Below are positions 1 through 8,894 of a stretch of 64,000 nt of DNA, piece after piece. Below the pieces are notes generated by a model, which searched no databases, was not told the origin of the DNA, and saw only the letters and a list, made by a program, of their open reading frames with translations. The stretch lies in assembly GCA_937138625.1 (NCBI GenBank), contig CAKZPF010000002.1:1-64000 (forward strand), written 5' to 3'. Numbering within the stretch: the stretch's first letter is position 1; the number at the start of each line of letters is the position of its first letter. This DNA is from an uncultured Caulobacteraceae bacterium. GTDB taxonomy: Bacteria > Pseudomonadota > Alphaproteobacteria > Caulobacterales > Caulobacteraceae. A program made the translations under genes and the position numbers.

Positions 1-1368
1 CAATCCCTGATCGCCGAGGCCCAACACTCCGGCCAAACCCAACGCGCCACAGACCTGCAAACCCAACTCCTTAATGGAAACTTCCAACCCCTCGCAGACG
101 TCCAAGAGGTCGTGGGGATGGTGTCACCAAATTTCCCACTAAAAAGTTGTGAAGTCCACGTGGATGGCGTTGGTTGGGTGGTTTGTGAGTACACGCGGGA
201 TGAACAATTGGTCGAGATGTTTCGGACCTATTTGGTTGACCAAGATGTCTTGCGGGTTCGTTTGCGACACAGACAAGAACAAGAGATTCGTGTTTACCCG
301 GGCAGAGTTGCGCAGGCAGCAGCATCGGTATCAAATGCATATGAGGAACCCTGGTTGAGGCAGCCGATGTCCGCCTCGGGGCAGACTTTTACACGGCTCA
401 GTCCAGCGGAGATTCGCAATCTCGCTCAGGATTGGGCCGTGTATTACGAACGTGGTTATCAAGGCCGTTCAACGGCACAGATAAAAGAGCGCCTGAGCCA
501 GGTTGAAGACCTTGGGTATACCGAGGCGTTTTCTGGGGAAATAGAGGCCCTTCAACATGAGTTACGGATGCGAGGCGCGCTGAGAGAGCCAGAAGAGGGC
601 ACCACTCGGGCCCAACAAAACTGGCTGAGACATTATCAGAACGGATACCAGGAGCAAAGCCTGCGGCAACTGCGCAATCGGCGCAGTTGGCTACAACAAG
701 GATTGCCAGAAGCCTTTCCAGGAGAACTGGAGGTTCTGCAGGCTGAGATCCGTATTCAAAGCCCCCAGCAATGGCCCCACAATTGGTTTGATGAGTGGAC
801 AGTTGGATATCATGGGGTGCCGTCGTTGACTTTGACGATCCGCGCAGATCGTGTGGCACGCAGCGTTCAGGGGACACGAGCCGCGTTTGGCAATGAAGTC
901 TTCGAAATCTATCAGGCTTTGGCGCGGCGTCAAATTCAAGCTTCCGAGGCGGTTCTGGGCCGACAGCTGCCCATGCCCCCCGCAGAGGAGATCGGCCGGA
1001 TTACGGAAAGCCAGGCTATATGGCTGGATCATTATTTTTCCGGATATACTGATGTCTCTAGCGCGGAGTTGTCTCAGCGCCTGGGAATGGTGCGAAACGG
1101 CAATGCCCTATCTGGTCGCGAAGCTTTCGCTGGCGAGGTTGAAGCTTTGGAGGCCGCGCTGCATCAGCGGAGTACGCATAGTATCGAAAGCTGGCAGGCC
1201 CAGTATACTGATCGGTATCGCGGCACACCCACCTCTATGCTGCACACCCGCTATTTGATGATGCGCAGTGGGATGCCTGTGGAGGGCCCTACGTTTGAAG
1301 GGGAGCAAGAGGCCCTGCGCCAAGAATTGATCAACCGGGGTGTGATTGACCCAAACGGGCGGCATTAG
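1..1368 (+). CDS. 3' part of a large repeat-containing protein, candidate T3SS cargo
   Basis: The frame is open from base 1, so the true start lies outside the window; the first in-frame ATG is at 112. The protein ends with five imperfect repeats of about 45-50 residues beginning at bases 433, 622, 784, 1021 and 1192. The pattern is a Trp, then a Tyr or Trp, usually a GY or similar pair, a run rich in Leu and Arg, then Phe-x-Gly-Glu or a close variant, and a Leu/Glu/Arg-rich helix. I do not recognise this repeat. The first 35 or so codons are C-rich and resemble the linker of the 990-residue protein at 32050-35022, with a shared LQTQL-x-x-G core. The gene converges on sctV with only 3 bp between their stop codons. 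Function is unknown; a secreted substrate of the adjacent T3SS is an inference from location. Confidence 0.8.
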   Translation, partial: QSLIAEAQHSGQTQRATDLQTQLLNGNFQPLADVQEVVGMVSPNFPLKSCEVHVDGVGWVVCEYTRDEQLVEMFRTYLVDQDVLRVRLRHRQEQEIRVYPGRVAQAAASVSNAYEEPWLRQPMSASGQTFTRLSPAEIRNLAQDWAVYYERGYQGRSTAQIKERLSQVEDLGYTEAFSGEIEALQHELRMRGALREPEEGTTRAQQNWLRHYQNGYQEQSLRQLRNRRSWLQQGLPEAFPGELEVLQAEIRIQSPQQWPHNWFDEWTVGYHGVPSLTLTIRADRVARSVQGTRAAFGNEVFEIYQALARRQIQASEAVLGRQLPMPPAEEIGRITESQAIWLDHYFSGYTDVSSAELSQRLGMVRNGNALSGREAFAGEVEALEAALHQRSTHSIESWQAQYTDRYRGTPTSMLHTRYLMMRSGMPVEGPTFEGEQEALRQELINRGVIDPNGRH

Positions 1369-1371
1369 CCC

Positions 1372-3501
1372 TTAGGCGGCGGCCTCGGCGTCCGGTGGGC
1401 GCATATTCACAGAACCCAAGGGCTGGACGGTGAATTCCGGTGACAGCTCTTGGTAGGACAGCACCGGCAGGCCCAAATTGTTGTTTTGCACAAAGCTGCG
1501 CACGAAGCGCCGCACATCGAGCGCCGTTAAGATTACCGGCTGCACGCCTTCGGGCACAGGTTTGTCCATCACGGCCTTGAGGTTCGACAGCAGCACCCGC
1601 CCCGAGTTTTCATCCAGCGCCAAATAGCTGCCCACACTGGTCCGCCGCACGGATCGCCGCACCGCTTCCTCGGCGTCGCCTTCCAACAGATAGGTATGGA
1701 TAACTTTGTTGCTGTCGGCATATTGGTGGGAAATCTGCCGCTTGAGCGCTGAGCGGATATATTCGGTCAGCATGGCGGGGTCTTCTTCGCGCGGGGCCCA
1801 CTCGATTACAGCTTCCATCAAGGTGCGCACATTCCCCAGCGAAATGCCTTCGTCCAGCAAACGGCGGAAGACATCCGCCGATTTTTGCGGGTTCAGCAGT
1901 TTGCGGGCCTCGCCAACAAGGTCTTTGTGGGTTTCCTGCATTTGATTGAGCAGCTCCTGGGTCTCTTGCAGGCCCAGGATGTGTGAAGCATAGCGCTGCT
2001 CGACGGAAATGGCCGAGGCCGCCAAGGCTTCTGAGACGCTCAGAACGCTGACACCGGCTTCGGTCAGTTGGTCATCATGGGCCGTGGAGACCCAATAGCT
2101 CGGCCCTTTGCCGCGCACGGGCGGATGCTCGCTGACCTCTAGGCCCATATCGGCCACCGAGGCTTTGCCATCACGCAAATAAACCATATCCGCAGGCAAG
2201 CTGCTTTCAAAGACGGGCACGCCTTCAACGTCGATGCGGAACTGGCGGCCCTCAAGCGCCGCATTGCGCACCAGTCCCACACGGGGGAAGGGCACGCCCA
2301 ACTGGGCCTGAATATCTTCGCGCAGGTCTTGGCTGTGGGTGGCATAAGCCGTCATGTCCAGGCTGTCGAACAAGCCCGGAGCCAATTGTGCCACGAAGAT
2401 ATCGCCGGGGTTGGGCTTGGCCTCTTCGGCACTGGCCTGTTTGGGTTCGTTGGCTTCGGCCTCGGCCTTTTCCTTGGCTTCTTGTTTTTCTTTTTTCTCG
2501 GCTTGGTCTTTTCGGAAATCCATAAACGAAGCCGTGCCAAAGGCTGCGGCCAAAACCATAAACACGGGCCAGGGGAAGCCGGGCACAAAGCACAAGGCCG
2601 TTAGCACCACGGCAGCAATGCGAATGGCTTTGGGGTCGCGGAAGATTTGCCGGGTGATGTCAGCCCCGAGGTTGCGGCTTTCCTCGGTGGTCACACGGGT
2701 GACAATGGCGCCGCACGAAATCGAGATCAGCAAGGCGGGGATCTGACCCACCAGGCCGTCACCGATGGTCAGGATCGAGAAGACCTGGGTGGCTTCGCCA
2801 AAGGACATGCCTTTGCTGAGGATCCCAATCGAGATCCCGCCGATCAGGTTGACGGCCACAATGATCAGGCCGGCGATGGCATCACCCTTGACGAACTTCA
2901 TCGCACCGTCCATGGCCCCGTAAAACTGGCTTTCTTTTTCTAGGGTGCTGCGGCGCTTGCGGGCTTCGTCTTTGTCGATATCGCCGGAGCGCAGGTCGCT
3001 GTCGATGGACATTTGCTTACCGGGCAAGGCATCCAAGGTGAAACGGGCCGAGACCTCGGCCACACGTTCCGACCCTTTGGTGATCACCATAAAGTTCACA
3101 ATGGTGATGATCAGAAAGATAATGATCCCCACACCCACACTGCCCGAGACCACAAACTGACCAAAGGCTTCGATGATGTTACCGGCATCGGCCTTGGTCA
3201 GGATCAGGCGGGTGGTGGTGATGGATAGCGATAATCGGAAAATTGTCGTCACCAAAACCACGGCGGGCAGGGTGGAAAAATCCAAGGGCGACTTCAGATA
3301 AATCGCTGTCATCAGCAACAGGATGGTGATGGTCATGTTGCCGGCCAACATGATGTCGACAATGATGGTCGGGATCGGAATCACCATCATCGCCACAATG
3401 ATCAGCATGACGCTGACAAAGACGACATCCTGCCGTTGCCCGGCGAGGGTCAGAAGGCGATTTAAGCGTTCCAATGGTCTCTCGAAGTTCGAACTGTACA
3501 C
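1372..3501 (-). CDS. sctV: Type III secretion export gate protein SctV (FlhA/FHIPEP family)
   Basis: SctV is the large inner-membrane component of the T3SS export apparatus; its cytoplasmic domain forms a nonameric ring that receives substrates and chaperones. The 709-residue length is normal for the family. The N-terminal half has a cluster of about eight hydrophobic helices and the conserved FHIPEP stretch containing KGSERVAEVSARFTLDALPG and then DLRSGDIDKDEA. A charged Glu/Lys/Ala-rich linker near residues 330-370 leads into the soluble C-terminal domain. The start is a GTG at 3501. FlhA is a close relative, but no flagellar genes are nearby, while a SctD-like gene lies upstream on the same strand, which favours the virulence-type system. 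The upstream 499 bp carries palindromic repeats. Confidence 0.9.
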   Translation of the reverse strand: MYSSNFERPLERLNRLLTLAGQRQDVVFVSVMLIIVAMMVIPIPTIIVDIMLAGNMTITILLLMTAIYLKSPLDFSTLPAVVLVTTIFRLSLSITTTRLILTKADAGNIIEAFGQFVVSGSVGVGIIIFLIITIVNFMVITKGSERVAEVSARFTLDALPGKQMSIDSDLRSGDIDKDEARKRRSTLEKESQFYGAMDGAMKFVKGDAIAGLIIVAVNLIGGISIGILSKGMSFGEATQVFSILTIGDGLVGQIPALLISISCGAIVTRVTTEESRNLGADITRQIFRDPKAIRIAAVVLTALCFVPGFPWPVFMVLAAAFGTASFMDFRKDQAEKKEKQEAKEKAEAEANEPKQASAEEAKPNPGDIFVAQLAPGLFDSLDMTAYATHSQDLREDIQAQLGVPFPRVGLVRNAALEGRQFRIDVEGVPVFESSLPADMVYLRDGKASVADMGLEVSEHPPVRGKGPSYWVSTAHDDQLTEAGVSVLSVSEALAASAISVEQRYASHILGLQETQELLNQMQETHKDLVGEARKLLNPQKSADVFRRLLDEGISLGNVRTLMEAVIEWAPREEDPAMLTEYIRSALKRQISHQYADSNKVIHTYLLEGDAEEAVRRSVRRTSVGSYLALDENSGRVLLSNLKAVMDKPVPEGVQPVILTALDVRRFVRSFVQNNNLGLPVLSYQELSPEFTVQPLGSVNMRPPDAEAAA

Positions 3502-4000
3502 TCTATCATAGGTTTGGACCCCATGACATACACGCCAGTATGGCCGTAAATGGTTGCATTAAGAATAATGGCGGGTAACCATTTTCTGTTGCGCGGCAGT
3601 TATTTCCGTTCGCTTCTGTACCCTAGCTGTCGTGAGCGTAAACTCCGGCGCAAGTTTATCCTTATTCCGCACTGCGGGAGATGGAAGTCGTATCCCGCTC
3701 ATCCCCGCGCAGGCGGGGATCCAAGCAAGCCTGTATTTATGGGGGCTATAGGCTTGTGTATTGGCTTGCAAGCACTCGTCCACTGGATCCCAAATCAAGT
3801 TTGGGATGAACGGGTTGGAAACCTCTCCCCCTCGTGGGTGGGGGATGAGCAGACAACCAAAAATCTTATCCCGGGGTTTCGTGCTCGGGTTTTGACGGGT
3901 GCATCCTGGGTTGGGAAGGGATGCGAGCGGATCCTCCTCCGTCATGGTTTGGGCGCGCTTGGCCATGGCTGTCAGAAACGACGTCGGGATATCCCGCGTG
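3502..4000. repeat. Gene-free spacer with two palindromic intergenic repeats
   Basis: There is no convincing gene between sctV and sctD. Two perfect inverted repeats stand out: 3701-3720 (8-bp arms ATCCCCGC/GCGGGGAT, 4-nt loop) and 3787-3807 (8-bp arms ATCCCAAA/TTTGGGAT, 5-nt loop TCAAG). The second is followed by GAACGG, a context that recurs near 11770-11840. Both look like members of a dispersed short palindromic family rather than terminators, because no T-run follows. Confidence 0.6.
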
Positions 4001-4942
4001 CTAAAACTCGATGGTCATTTTTTCTGTGCCGCGGGCCAGGACGACGTGGTCATCGTGGATGCTCTCGACGTTCCAGCCGCCGGTTAGCCGCGAGCCCACC
4101 TGGTGGCGTTGCCCATCAGGGCTGATGATATATCGTGGCGCATTCAGCGACACGGCGGCGATCATCAGGCCCTTGTCGCCGGGTTTGGCTGTCAATTTCA
4201 CTTGACTGAGCAAGGGTGTATCCGCGCCATAGGTTTGGTCGTACCAATAGCGAATATCCTCCCACTTGGCGCGATCGGCGCCGCCCACCGTGCCTTCGGC
4301 GATGATGGCGTTGTTCTCCAGGCGGGTGATGACATTATAGGCCAGGCCCACATCCTGGATGCGGGTACGCAGATCCTGCAGCGCCACCTCGGCGCCGGGG
4401 CTGGCGCCTTCGATCGGGGCTGTGGGGCCGCCCAAAATCGTTTCCGTCAGCGAGGTTTCTCGAGGTTCGGTGGCGTCAGGCGCTTCCGCCACCAAAATGC
4501 CGGGCGTGGTCTCGGGCAAGCTGGGCTCGGGTCCAATAATCAGGATGATGGCCGCCGTCACCAATACGGCCAAGGCCGCCGCCATGCCCCCCAGAACGGG
4601 AATCGAAAGGGGCGGTTCCATGCCGCCCGTGAAGCCCACACGCACATCGCCAAAGCGCACCTCGGCGGGCAGGCGGGCGGTGCGGGTGAGGGTGGCGTCG
4701 GCCACCAGTTGGCCGTTGACATAAACGCCAGGGAACAAGGCCTTGACGACTGCTTGTGGGCCAAACAAAGTGTTTTTCAGTGTGATTTCTGTTTGTTCCG
4801 CCGGAAGGCCCCGATCGGAGAAGACCACATCCGCGGTCTGACCGCTGCCCAAAACATAAGATCCGGGCGGTAGCTCTTGGACCACGCCCGCGTGCAGCCC
4901 TGACTTCACTGTCAGCAAAAATGGGGTGCCCCGCTTCTCCAT
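4001..4942 (-). CDS. sctD: T3SS inner-membrane ring protein, SctD-like
   Basis: SctD (YscD/PrgH type) forms the outer of the two inner-membrane rings of the injectisome. This 313-residue protein has the family layout: an N-terminal FHA-like beta domain (about residues 8-105, with GSYVLGSG near residue 27), one transmembrane helix at about 115-136, and a periplasmic part with ring-building-type alpha/beta segments from about residue 180. The start ATG at 4942 follows a GAAGAG ribosome site. It is shorter than YscD (about 420 residues), so it probably has fewer periplasmic modules. It lies upstream of sctV on the same strand. Assignment rests on architecture and neighbourhood rather than strong motif identity. 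Confidence 0.7.
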   Translation of the reverse strand: MEKRGTPFLLTVKSGLHAGVVQELPPGSYVLGSGQTADVVFSDRGLPAEQTEITLKNTLFGPQAVVKALFPGVYVNGQLVADATLTRTARLPAEVRFGDVRVGFTGGMEPPLSIPVLGGMAAALAVLVTAAIILIIGPEPSLPETTPGILVAEAPDATEPRETSLTETILGGPTAPIEGASPGAEVALQDLRTRIQDVGLAYNVITRLENNAIIAEGTVGGADRAKWEDIRYWYDQTYGADTPLLSQVKLTAKPGDKGLMIAAVSLNAPRYIISPDGQRHQVGSRLTGGWNVESIHDDHVVLARGTEKMTIEF

Positions 4943-5031
4943 AACTCTTCATATTGCGTGAATCGGCCACACGGGGCAAAAAAAGCTGAACGATCCCCTA
5001 AAAGTTTTTTGTGAAGATTTGGGGTGGGCGT

Positions 5032-5060
5032 TTGCTTGTGGGATCATAGTCTGTTATATT
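5032..5060 (+). promoter_or_regulatory. Putative sigma-70-type promoter for the gene at 5107
   Basis: A -35-like TTGCTT (5032-5037) and a -10-like TATATT (5055-5060) are separated by exactly 17 bp in a locally AT-rich stretch. Transcription would start about 40 bp before the GTG start codon at 5107. It drives the plus strand, away from sctD. Confidence 0.5.
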
Positions 5061-5106
5061 GTGATTTGATTTTTGAATTCTAAACACGTGTTTTAAAGGT
5101 ATTTTA

Positions 5107-6729
5107 GTGGCTTACGGACCCACATTTCCCAGTACAATACCCAATGGTATGGGGGGATTACCCCCGCATTATGGGTCCAATTCTATGACGGGTTGGAATG
5201 GCATGATGGGCGCCTATGCCACGCAGCCGGGTCTGACCTTTGGCCCCCAAACCTATAACCAGTTTCGCCCCAATACGCCTCCCTATATGTTGAATGGGGG
5301 CGTTCAGCCCTTTGCGATGACCAATGGAGTCTCGCGTCCAGGGTGGAATGGTCAGCCAACGGGATTGGTGAATGCGGGATTCCAGGGTGGCTATTCCCCG
5401 CCTTTGACAGCAGCTTACATCAATAACAGCTATCCATTTTACACCGGTGCGCAAACGCCCGGCATGATGTCATCTGGTGTACCGAACACCATGGCGGGCT
5501 ATCGGCCTTCTATGATGGGCACAGCCGGCGGTGTGCAGTTTCCCACAAATATACCTGGTGGTAACACGCAGTTCTCACAACCTTTCACGCCTCAAGCCGG
5601 TTACATGCAAAATGGCCAGGGCTATGTGGCCAGTCCCAATCCCGGCTATACGGGCTCGGGCGTTTATCCTGGCACCACGTCCGTAGGCCAAGGGGGAGGC
5701 ACGGGCCCATCTGGTGTGGTCTTTCCCACATCCATTCCCGGCGGGGCCGGGGGGGGCAATCCGGCTCTGGCTTTCCGCCAGCAGGGTTACAACGCGCCGA
5801 CAGCCAGCCCAACGTCATATCCAATGGCCAATGGGGCTGGTGCTTATATGCAAAATGCTGGAAATCCTAACGCGGCCCTGGCGCAGCAGACTGCCGGTCA
5901 AGGACAGCTGCCCCAGGGCGTTATGCTACCAACCTCTGTACCGGGTATGGGGCCCACATCAGGTAATGGGGCCTTTCCTAACCAGATGGGCCGCTTCCAC
6001 GGTGAAAACTTCTTGTACTCCTCTTTGCCCTTCACTCAGGGGCTGATATCCCAGCCCGGCAATGGGCACGGTGGGCAGCAGAGCCCAATTTTGGGGCAAA
6101 CGCAACAGGGGGCTATTGACCAGGTGCCCAATGTTAATGTGCAGACCAAAGCCATTGATATCGGCGGGCCATTAATTCAAGATCTTCATAGTACGACGGC
6201 ACTTACTATTGCTGAGGCAGACGCTGAGCCCATTAAGATGGGTGATGTTTTGATTGCTGTGAACATAAATCGTGTGGCTAATGACCCCATTATGGGTTGG
6301 GTTTTCCAGGACCAATACAAGGATCGCGATGTCAATTCAGATGGCGTTAGCGACCCCCTTGTCCGAATTAATGGTCAAGCCTATCGAAACCTAGGCCAGC
6401 ACCCAAGTCAGGAAAAATTAGAAGAGATTTATGGTGACGGGATATTTGTTACTGCCAATGCACCAGATATCACCCGTGATGGCGTGCCTGATCAATTGAT
6501 TCTGAAGCTAAGTGAGGATGGCTCAGAGCAGTCTTTGTTGACACCGTTTATCTACAGTACAGCTGATGGTGCTAATGAAATGGATAAATTTTTGGCTGAA
6601 GCTGTCGCGGACTACGAGGAAAACCAAGACTCATCCAAAGTATATGACAATGGCCACATTAAAATTAAAATCCACGGTATAGAAAGCGCCGGCGATAATA
6701 AACATGTAGTCTATACCGAGAGGGTATAA
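5107..6729 (+). CDS. Gly/Asn/Pro/Met-rich protein with Ca-binding-like loops, candidate T3SS-exported protein
   Basis: This 540-residue protein starts with GTG after an AAAGG site. Residues 1-330 are low-complexity, rich in Gly, Asn, Pro, Gln, Tyr and Met, with four spaced copies of a motif like G-V-x-F-P-T-S-I-P-G (around residues 6-12, 142-151, 203-212 and 271-280). Residues 360-540 look folded and carry two Asp-rich loops of the D-x-N-x-D-G type (residues 408-413 and 454-459), resembling EF-hand or dockerin calcium loops. There is no signal peptide. The position between sctD and the small T3SS-type genes, plus its own promoter and terminator, suggests a secreted structural or translocated protein. 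I do not recognise a family. Confidence 0.75.
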   Translation: MAYGPTFPSTIPNGMGGLPPHYGSNSMTGWNGMMGAYATQPGLTFGPQTYNQFRPNTPPYMLNGGVQPFAMTNGVSRPGWNGQPTGLVNAGFQGGYSPPLTAAYINNSYPFYTGAQTPGMMSSGVPNTMAGYRPSMMGTAGGVQFPTNIPGGNTQFSQPFTPQAGYMQNGQGYVASPNPGYTGSGVYPGTTSVGQGGGTGPSGVVFPTSIPGGAGGGNPALAFRQQGYNAPTASPTSYPMANGAGAYMQNAGNPNAALAQQTAGQGQLPQGVMLPTSVPGMGPTSGNGAFPNQMGRFHGENFLYSSLPFTQGLISQPGNGHGGQQSPILGQTQQGAIDQVPNVNVQTKAIDIGGPLIQDLHSTTALTIAEADAEPIKMGDVLIAVNINRVANDPIMGWVFQDQYKDRDVNSDGVSDPLVRINGQAYRNLGQHPSQEKLEEIYGDGIFVTANAPDITRDGVPDQLILKLSEDGSEQSLLTPFIYSTADGANEMDKFLAEAVADYEENQDSSKVYDNGHIKIKIHGIESAGDNKHVVYTERV

Positions 6730-6877
6730 GCTGGTCTAAACTTAAAGCAATCGAATGCAATCAGCACCCCTAAATCTGAAAAGGGCCTCGTATGCTATGT
6801 GTGTCCTTTATCTACACATAACGTATACTTGAATGGTAGGCTAAAGGCCTTTGCTGCTCAGGAGGTAATAAAGGAAA

Positions 6878-6917
6878 AAAGGTTGCACCTTTTGGGTGCA
6901 ACCTTTCTGTTTTTTGC
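6878..6917. terminator. Rho-independent terminator between convergent genes
   Basis: A perfect 12-bp stem (6878-6889 pairing with 6895-6906) with a 5-nt loop is followed by CTGTTTTTT on the plus strand, while the minus strand has a run of T as well. It can end both the gene at 5107-6729 and the minus-strand genes that stop at 6938. Confidence 0.85.
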
Positions 6918-6937
6918 ATGGTTGATAACAATCAGCC

Positions 6938-7135
6938 TTATGACTGTCTTGCACCAACTTTAGAAGCGTTCATCATGCTCTTATGCTCTTCCATGACAAA
7001 GTTCATGAAGGCGTCGACCATATTCTTCTCTTTGGTGATTTGGGCCATACCAGCCTGGAATTGCATAAATTCCTGGTTCTGCTGGTTCATGGCCGAGATC
7101 GCCTGAGCGGCTTCTGATCCACCTGTGGTTGCCAT
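6938..7135 (-). CDS. 65-residue helical protein, candidate T3SS needle/rod-type subunit
   Basis: The ORF has a very strong ribosome site (AGGAGGT, 7 nt before ATG), which implies high expression. The product is short, wholly helical by eye, lacks Cys and a signal peptide, and is rich in Met, Gln and Ala. Size, abundance signal and position downstream of a second small helical protein in a T3SS locus fit a needle or inner-rod subunit (SctF/SctI type). The Pro-Asx-Asx-Pro turn typical of SctF is not visible, so the assignment is tentative. The ribosome site overlaps the stop region of the preceding gene (11-bp gap), so the two are probably translated as a pair. Confidence 0.65.
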   Translation of the reverse strand: MATTGGSEAAQAISAMNQQNQEFMQFQAGMAQITKEKNMVDAFMNFVMEEHKSMMNASKVGARQS

Positions 7136-7146
7136 TTTTTTACCTC

Positions 7147-7395
7147 CTAATTAGTCCCATCTGCGCTTTGTAGCTGTGTTTTGAGATCTGGCAGGATATT
7201 TATCGCTACAGCGCAAGCTTTTTCTACCATCTCGATTTTTTTTGCGTCATCCAATGGCAAACCTGAGTTTAATGCAGCTTTGCAATTGGCTTGTGCGTCG
7301 CCAAGTTCATTAAGTATGCGATTAACGTTATACCCAGAATAATCGTTAACCAGTTCTTTGTCAACATCAAAAAGCAACAGAGTGTTGTCGGTCAT
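7147..7395 (-). CDS. 82-residue acidic helical protein, possible T3SS chaperone or subunit
   Basis: The small ORF starts at ATG 7395 behind a GGAGGGGGG site and ends 11 bp before the 65-residue gene. The product is mostly helical, with residues about 20-40 and 50-75 forming two amphipathic helices, the general form of small T3SS co-chaperones (YscE/CdsE type) or of needle subunits. No diagnostic motif is visible. It and the downstream gene may be a chaperone-subunit pair; this is inference from order, size and coupling. Confidence 0.6.
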   Translation of the reverse strand: MTDNTLLLFDVDKELVNDYSGYNVNRILNELGDAQANCKAALNSGLPLDDAKKIEMVEKACAVAINILPDLKTQLQSADGTN

Positions 7396-7454
7396 GACCC
7401 CCCTCCGGGGTTACTGATGATGCGGCGGCACAAGTTCATTGTTTCCTTTGACCT

Positions 7455-7898
7455 CTACGATCCTAATCTTGAGACAGACGGCAAATCCACCACCGAGGCT
7501 GATGAGCTGTCTGTACTGTTCCCTTGGATATTGGTATCCGATGATGCCAAATCAAGGGCCTTTTCCAAAAACCGCACGGTGCCATCACGATGCACCAGAA
7601 CGGCGGCGATTTTGACGGGCACGGGTGAGCCTTCGACTTCTTGCTTCACACTGCCCAAAGAGCCTTCAAGGTAGACATGGCTGCCTTGGTGGCCGTTACG
7701 TTCAATATACCCGATCAGGTCTTTACGGAAGGTCAAGACATTGTGAATTTCGTGCTTTGTCTTGCGCTTGCCGCTGTCCCGATCCATCCAACTGTGCCAC
7801 GTGTCCACGCTGAGTGAGGCAAAGGGTTGCCCCTCGGCCGAGGTGAAGATCTCGGCGTCTTTTTTCAGGCGGCCCACCAGTGTCACTTTGTTGATCAT
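7455..7898 (-). CDS. SSB-like single-stranded DNA-binding protein (OB fold)
   Basis: Translation from ATG 7898 (AGGAGA upstream) begins MINKVTLVGRLKKDAE, the hallmark opening of bacterial SSB, and continues through an OB-fold-length domain of about 110 residues including a Trp-rich strand around residue 35. The C-terminal tail is short, Ser-rich and lacks the acidic DDDIPF-type tip that recruits partners in the main cellular SSB. It is therefore probably an accessory paralogue rather than the replicative SSB. The longer frame extending to 7985 has no ribosome site. It lies in the same transcription direction as the small T3SS-type genes 60 bp downstream. Confidence 0.8.
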   Translation of the reverse strand: MINKVTLVGRLKKDAEIFTSAEGQPFASLSVDTWHSWMDRDSGKRKTKHEIHNVLTFRKDLIGYIERNGHQGSHVYLEGSLGSVKQEVEGSPVPVKIAAVLVHRDGTVRFLEKALDLASSDTNIQGNSTDSSSASVVDLPSVSRLGS

Positions 7899-8005
7899 AC
7901 AGTTGTTCCCGTGTCTCCTGCTGGCACCATGATCCAATTTGGTCTGATGCCTTGTTTGCCCCATTCGATGCAACGCTCGTGCCAAATTCCCCCCAAACGA
8001 GAACT

Positions 8006-8467
8006 TTAGCTGTCCATTTCTCCTGCAATCACTTTGCCGGCGCCCATCATCACGGCTTCGGAATAGCCGATCACCGCGCCCTGGGGCAATGTGCCGGAAA
8101 CCGGCGGGTGTTCACCGGCCGATGCGGTCAAAACCTCTGAATCTTCAGATAATTCTGCGGACGCTCCGTCTGAGATTTCAGCCCCAGAAAGGGTGGCGTC
8201 ATCGGCAGATATCGCCCCTTTGGGTAACGTAACCACCGCGGCCATACTGGCCCCAGCCGTGGGCAGGGGCGGGCCATCGAGCTCGACCCCCTGGGGAATC
8301 TGCTGCGATACACTTATGACCGATTGTCTCGCATCAGGACCCACATCACGTCCGGGTTGCGCCGGATTGAAACGCGCGACCGTCCCAGCCTGAGACGGGC
8401 GCGCCGCTCCTGAGACACCAGGCGTGGTGTTGGGAATATTTGGTCCGTTGATATTGTTCGTCGTCAT
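8006..8467 (-). CDS. Hypothetical protein, Thr/Pro/Ala/Ser-rich without signal peptide
   Basis: The protein has 153 residues and no recognised family. The N-terminus (Thr, Asn, Pro, Gly rich, uncharged, no hydrophobic core) resembles N-terminal T3SS export signals. A Pro-x-G-A-type element recurs (LPKGAI, LPQGAV), hinting at two short structural repeats. It is the first gene of the minus-strand group 8467-6938, so it may be co-transcribed with the SSB-like and small helical proteins. A secreted regulator or cargo is possible but unproven. Confidence 0.55.
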   Translation of the reverse strand: MTTNNINGPNIPNTTPGVSGAARPSQAGTVARFNPAQPGRDVGPDARQSVISVSQQIPQGVELDGPPLPTAGASMAAVVTLPKGAISADDATLSGAEISDGASAELSEDSEVLTASAGEHPPVSGTLPQGAVIGYSEAVMMGAGKVIAGEMDS

Positions 8468-8894
8468 AGCTTTGTTCCATCAGTTTAGCACAGCGGCGGG
8501 CTTGTGATCAAACAAAATGTCTTTCTTCTGGGGATGAGGGGCGAACGAAATGCGCCTGTCGGGGGAATCGACACGTGACTCGCACGGGTGGTAGCGATCC
8601 ATTTTGTTGGAAAAAGCCCGCAAAACAATTGATCATAGCCCGAAGGCCCACCGTGCGGATATGGTCACATTACAGGCTTTCACGGAAAAGTCAAGACATT
8701 TTTCCTGATTTGCCCAATCTGTATATCTTATTGGGCGAATCTTCCCGTTGGGGAAACTGTCCACAAGCAAATCCAGATGTGCCCTTGCCGAATCTCTGGC
8801 GCTGGGGTCTGATCTGCGCGATTGCGTTTACTGTGGAGGACGGTTGCTTGGTCAGTTTACACGCGCCACATCCACAAATGGGGAGGTCAGGCCA
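8468..8894. other. Divergent intergenic region without a convincing gene
   Basis: This is the 427-bp spacer between the divergent genes at 8467 and 8895. Open frames here have no ribosome sites and no recognisable product. It should contain the promoters for both sides; I see no clear consensus pair. Confidence 0.5.

Noticed and set aside
3550-4125. Long plus-strand open frame upstream of and across the sctD end
   Set aside because: It runs through palindromic repeats, lacks a ribosome site and overlaps the 3' end of sctD in antisense.
6938-7395. Firm naming of the two small proteins as SctF and its chaperone
   Set aside because: No diagnostic motif is visible; only size, order and ribosome sites support it, so no gene symbol is given.
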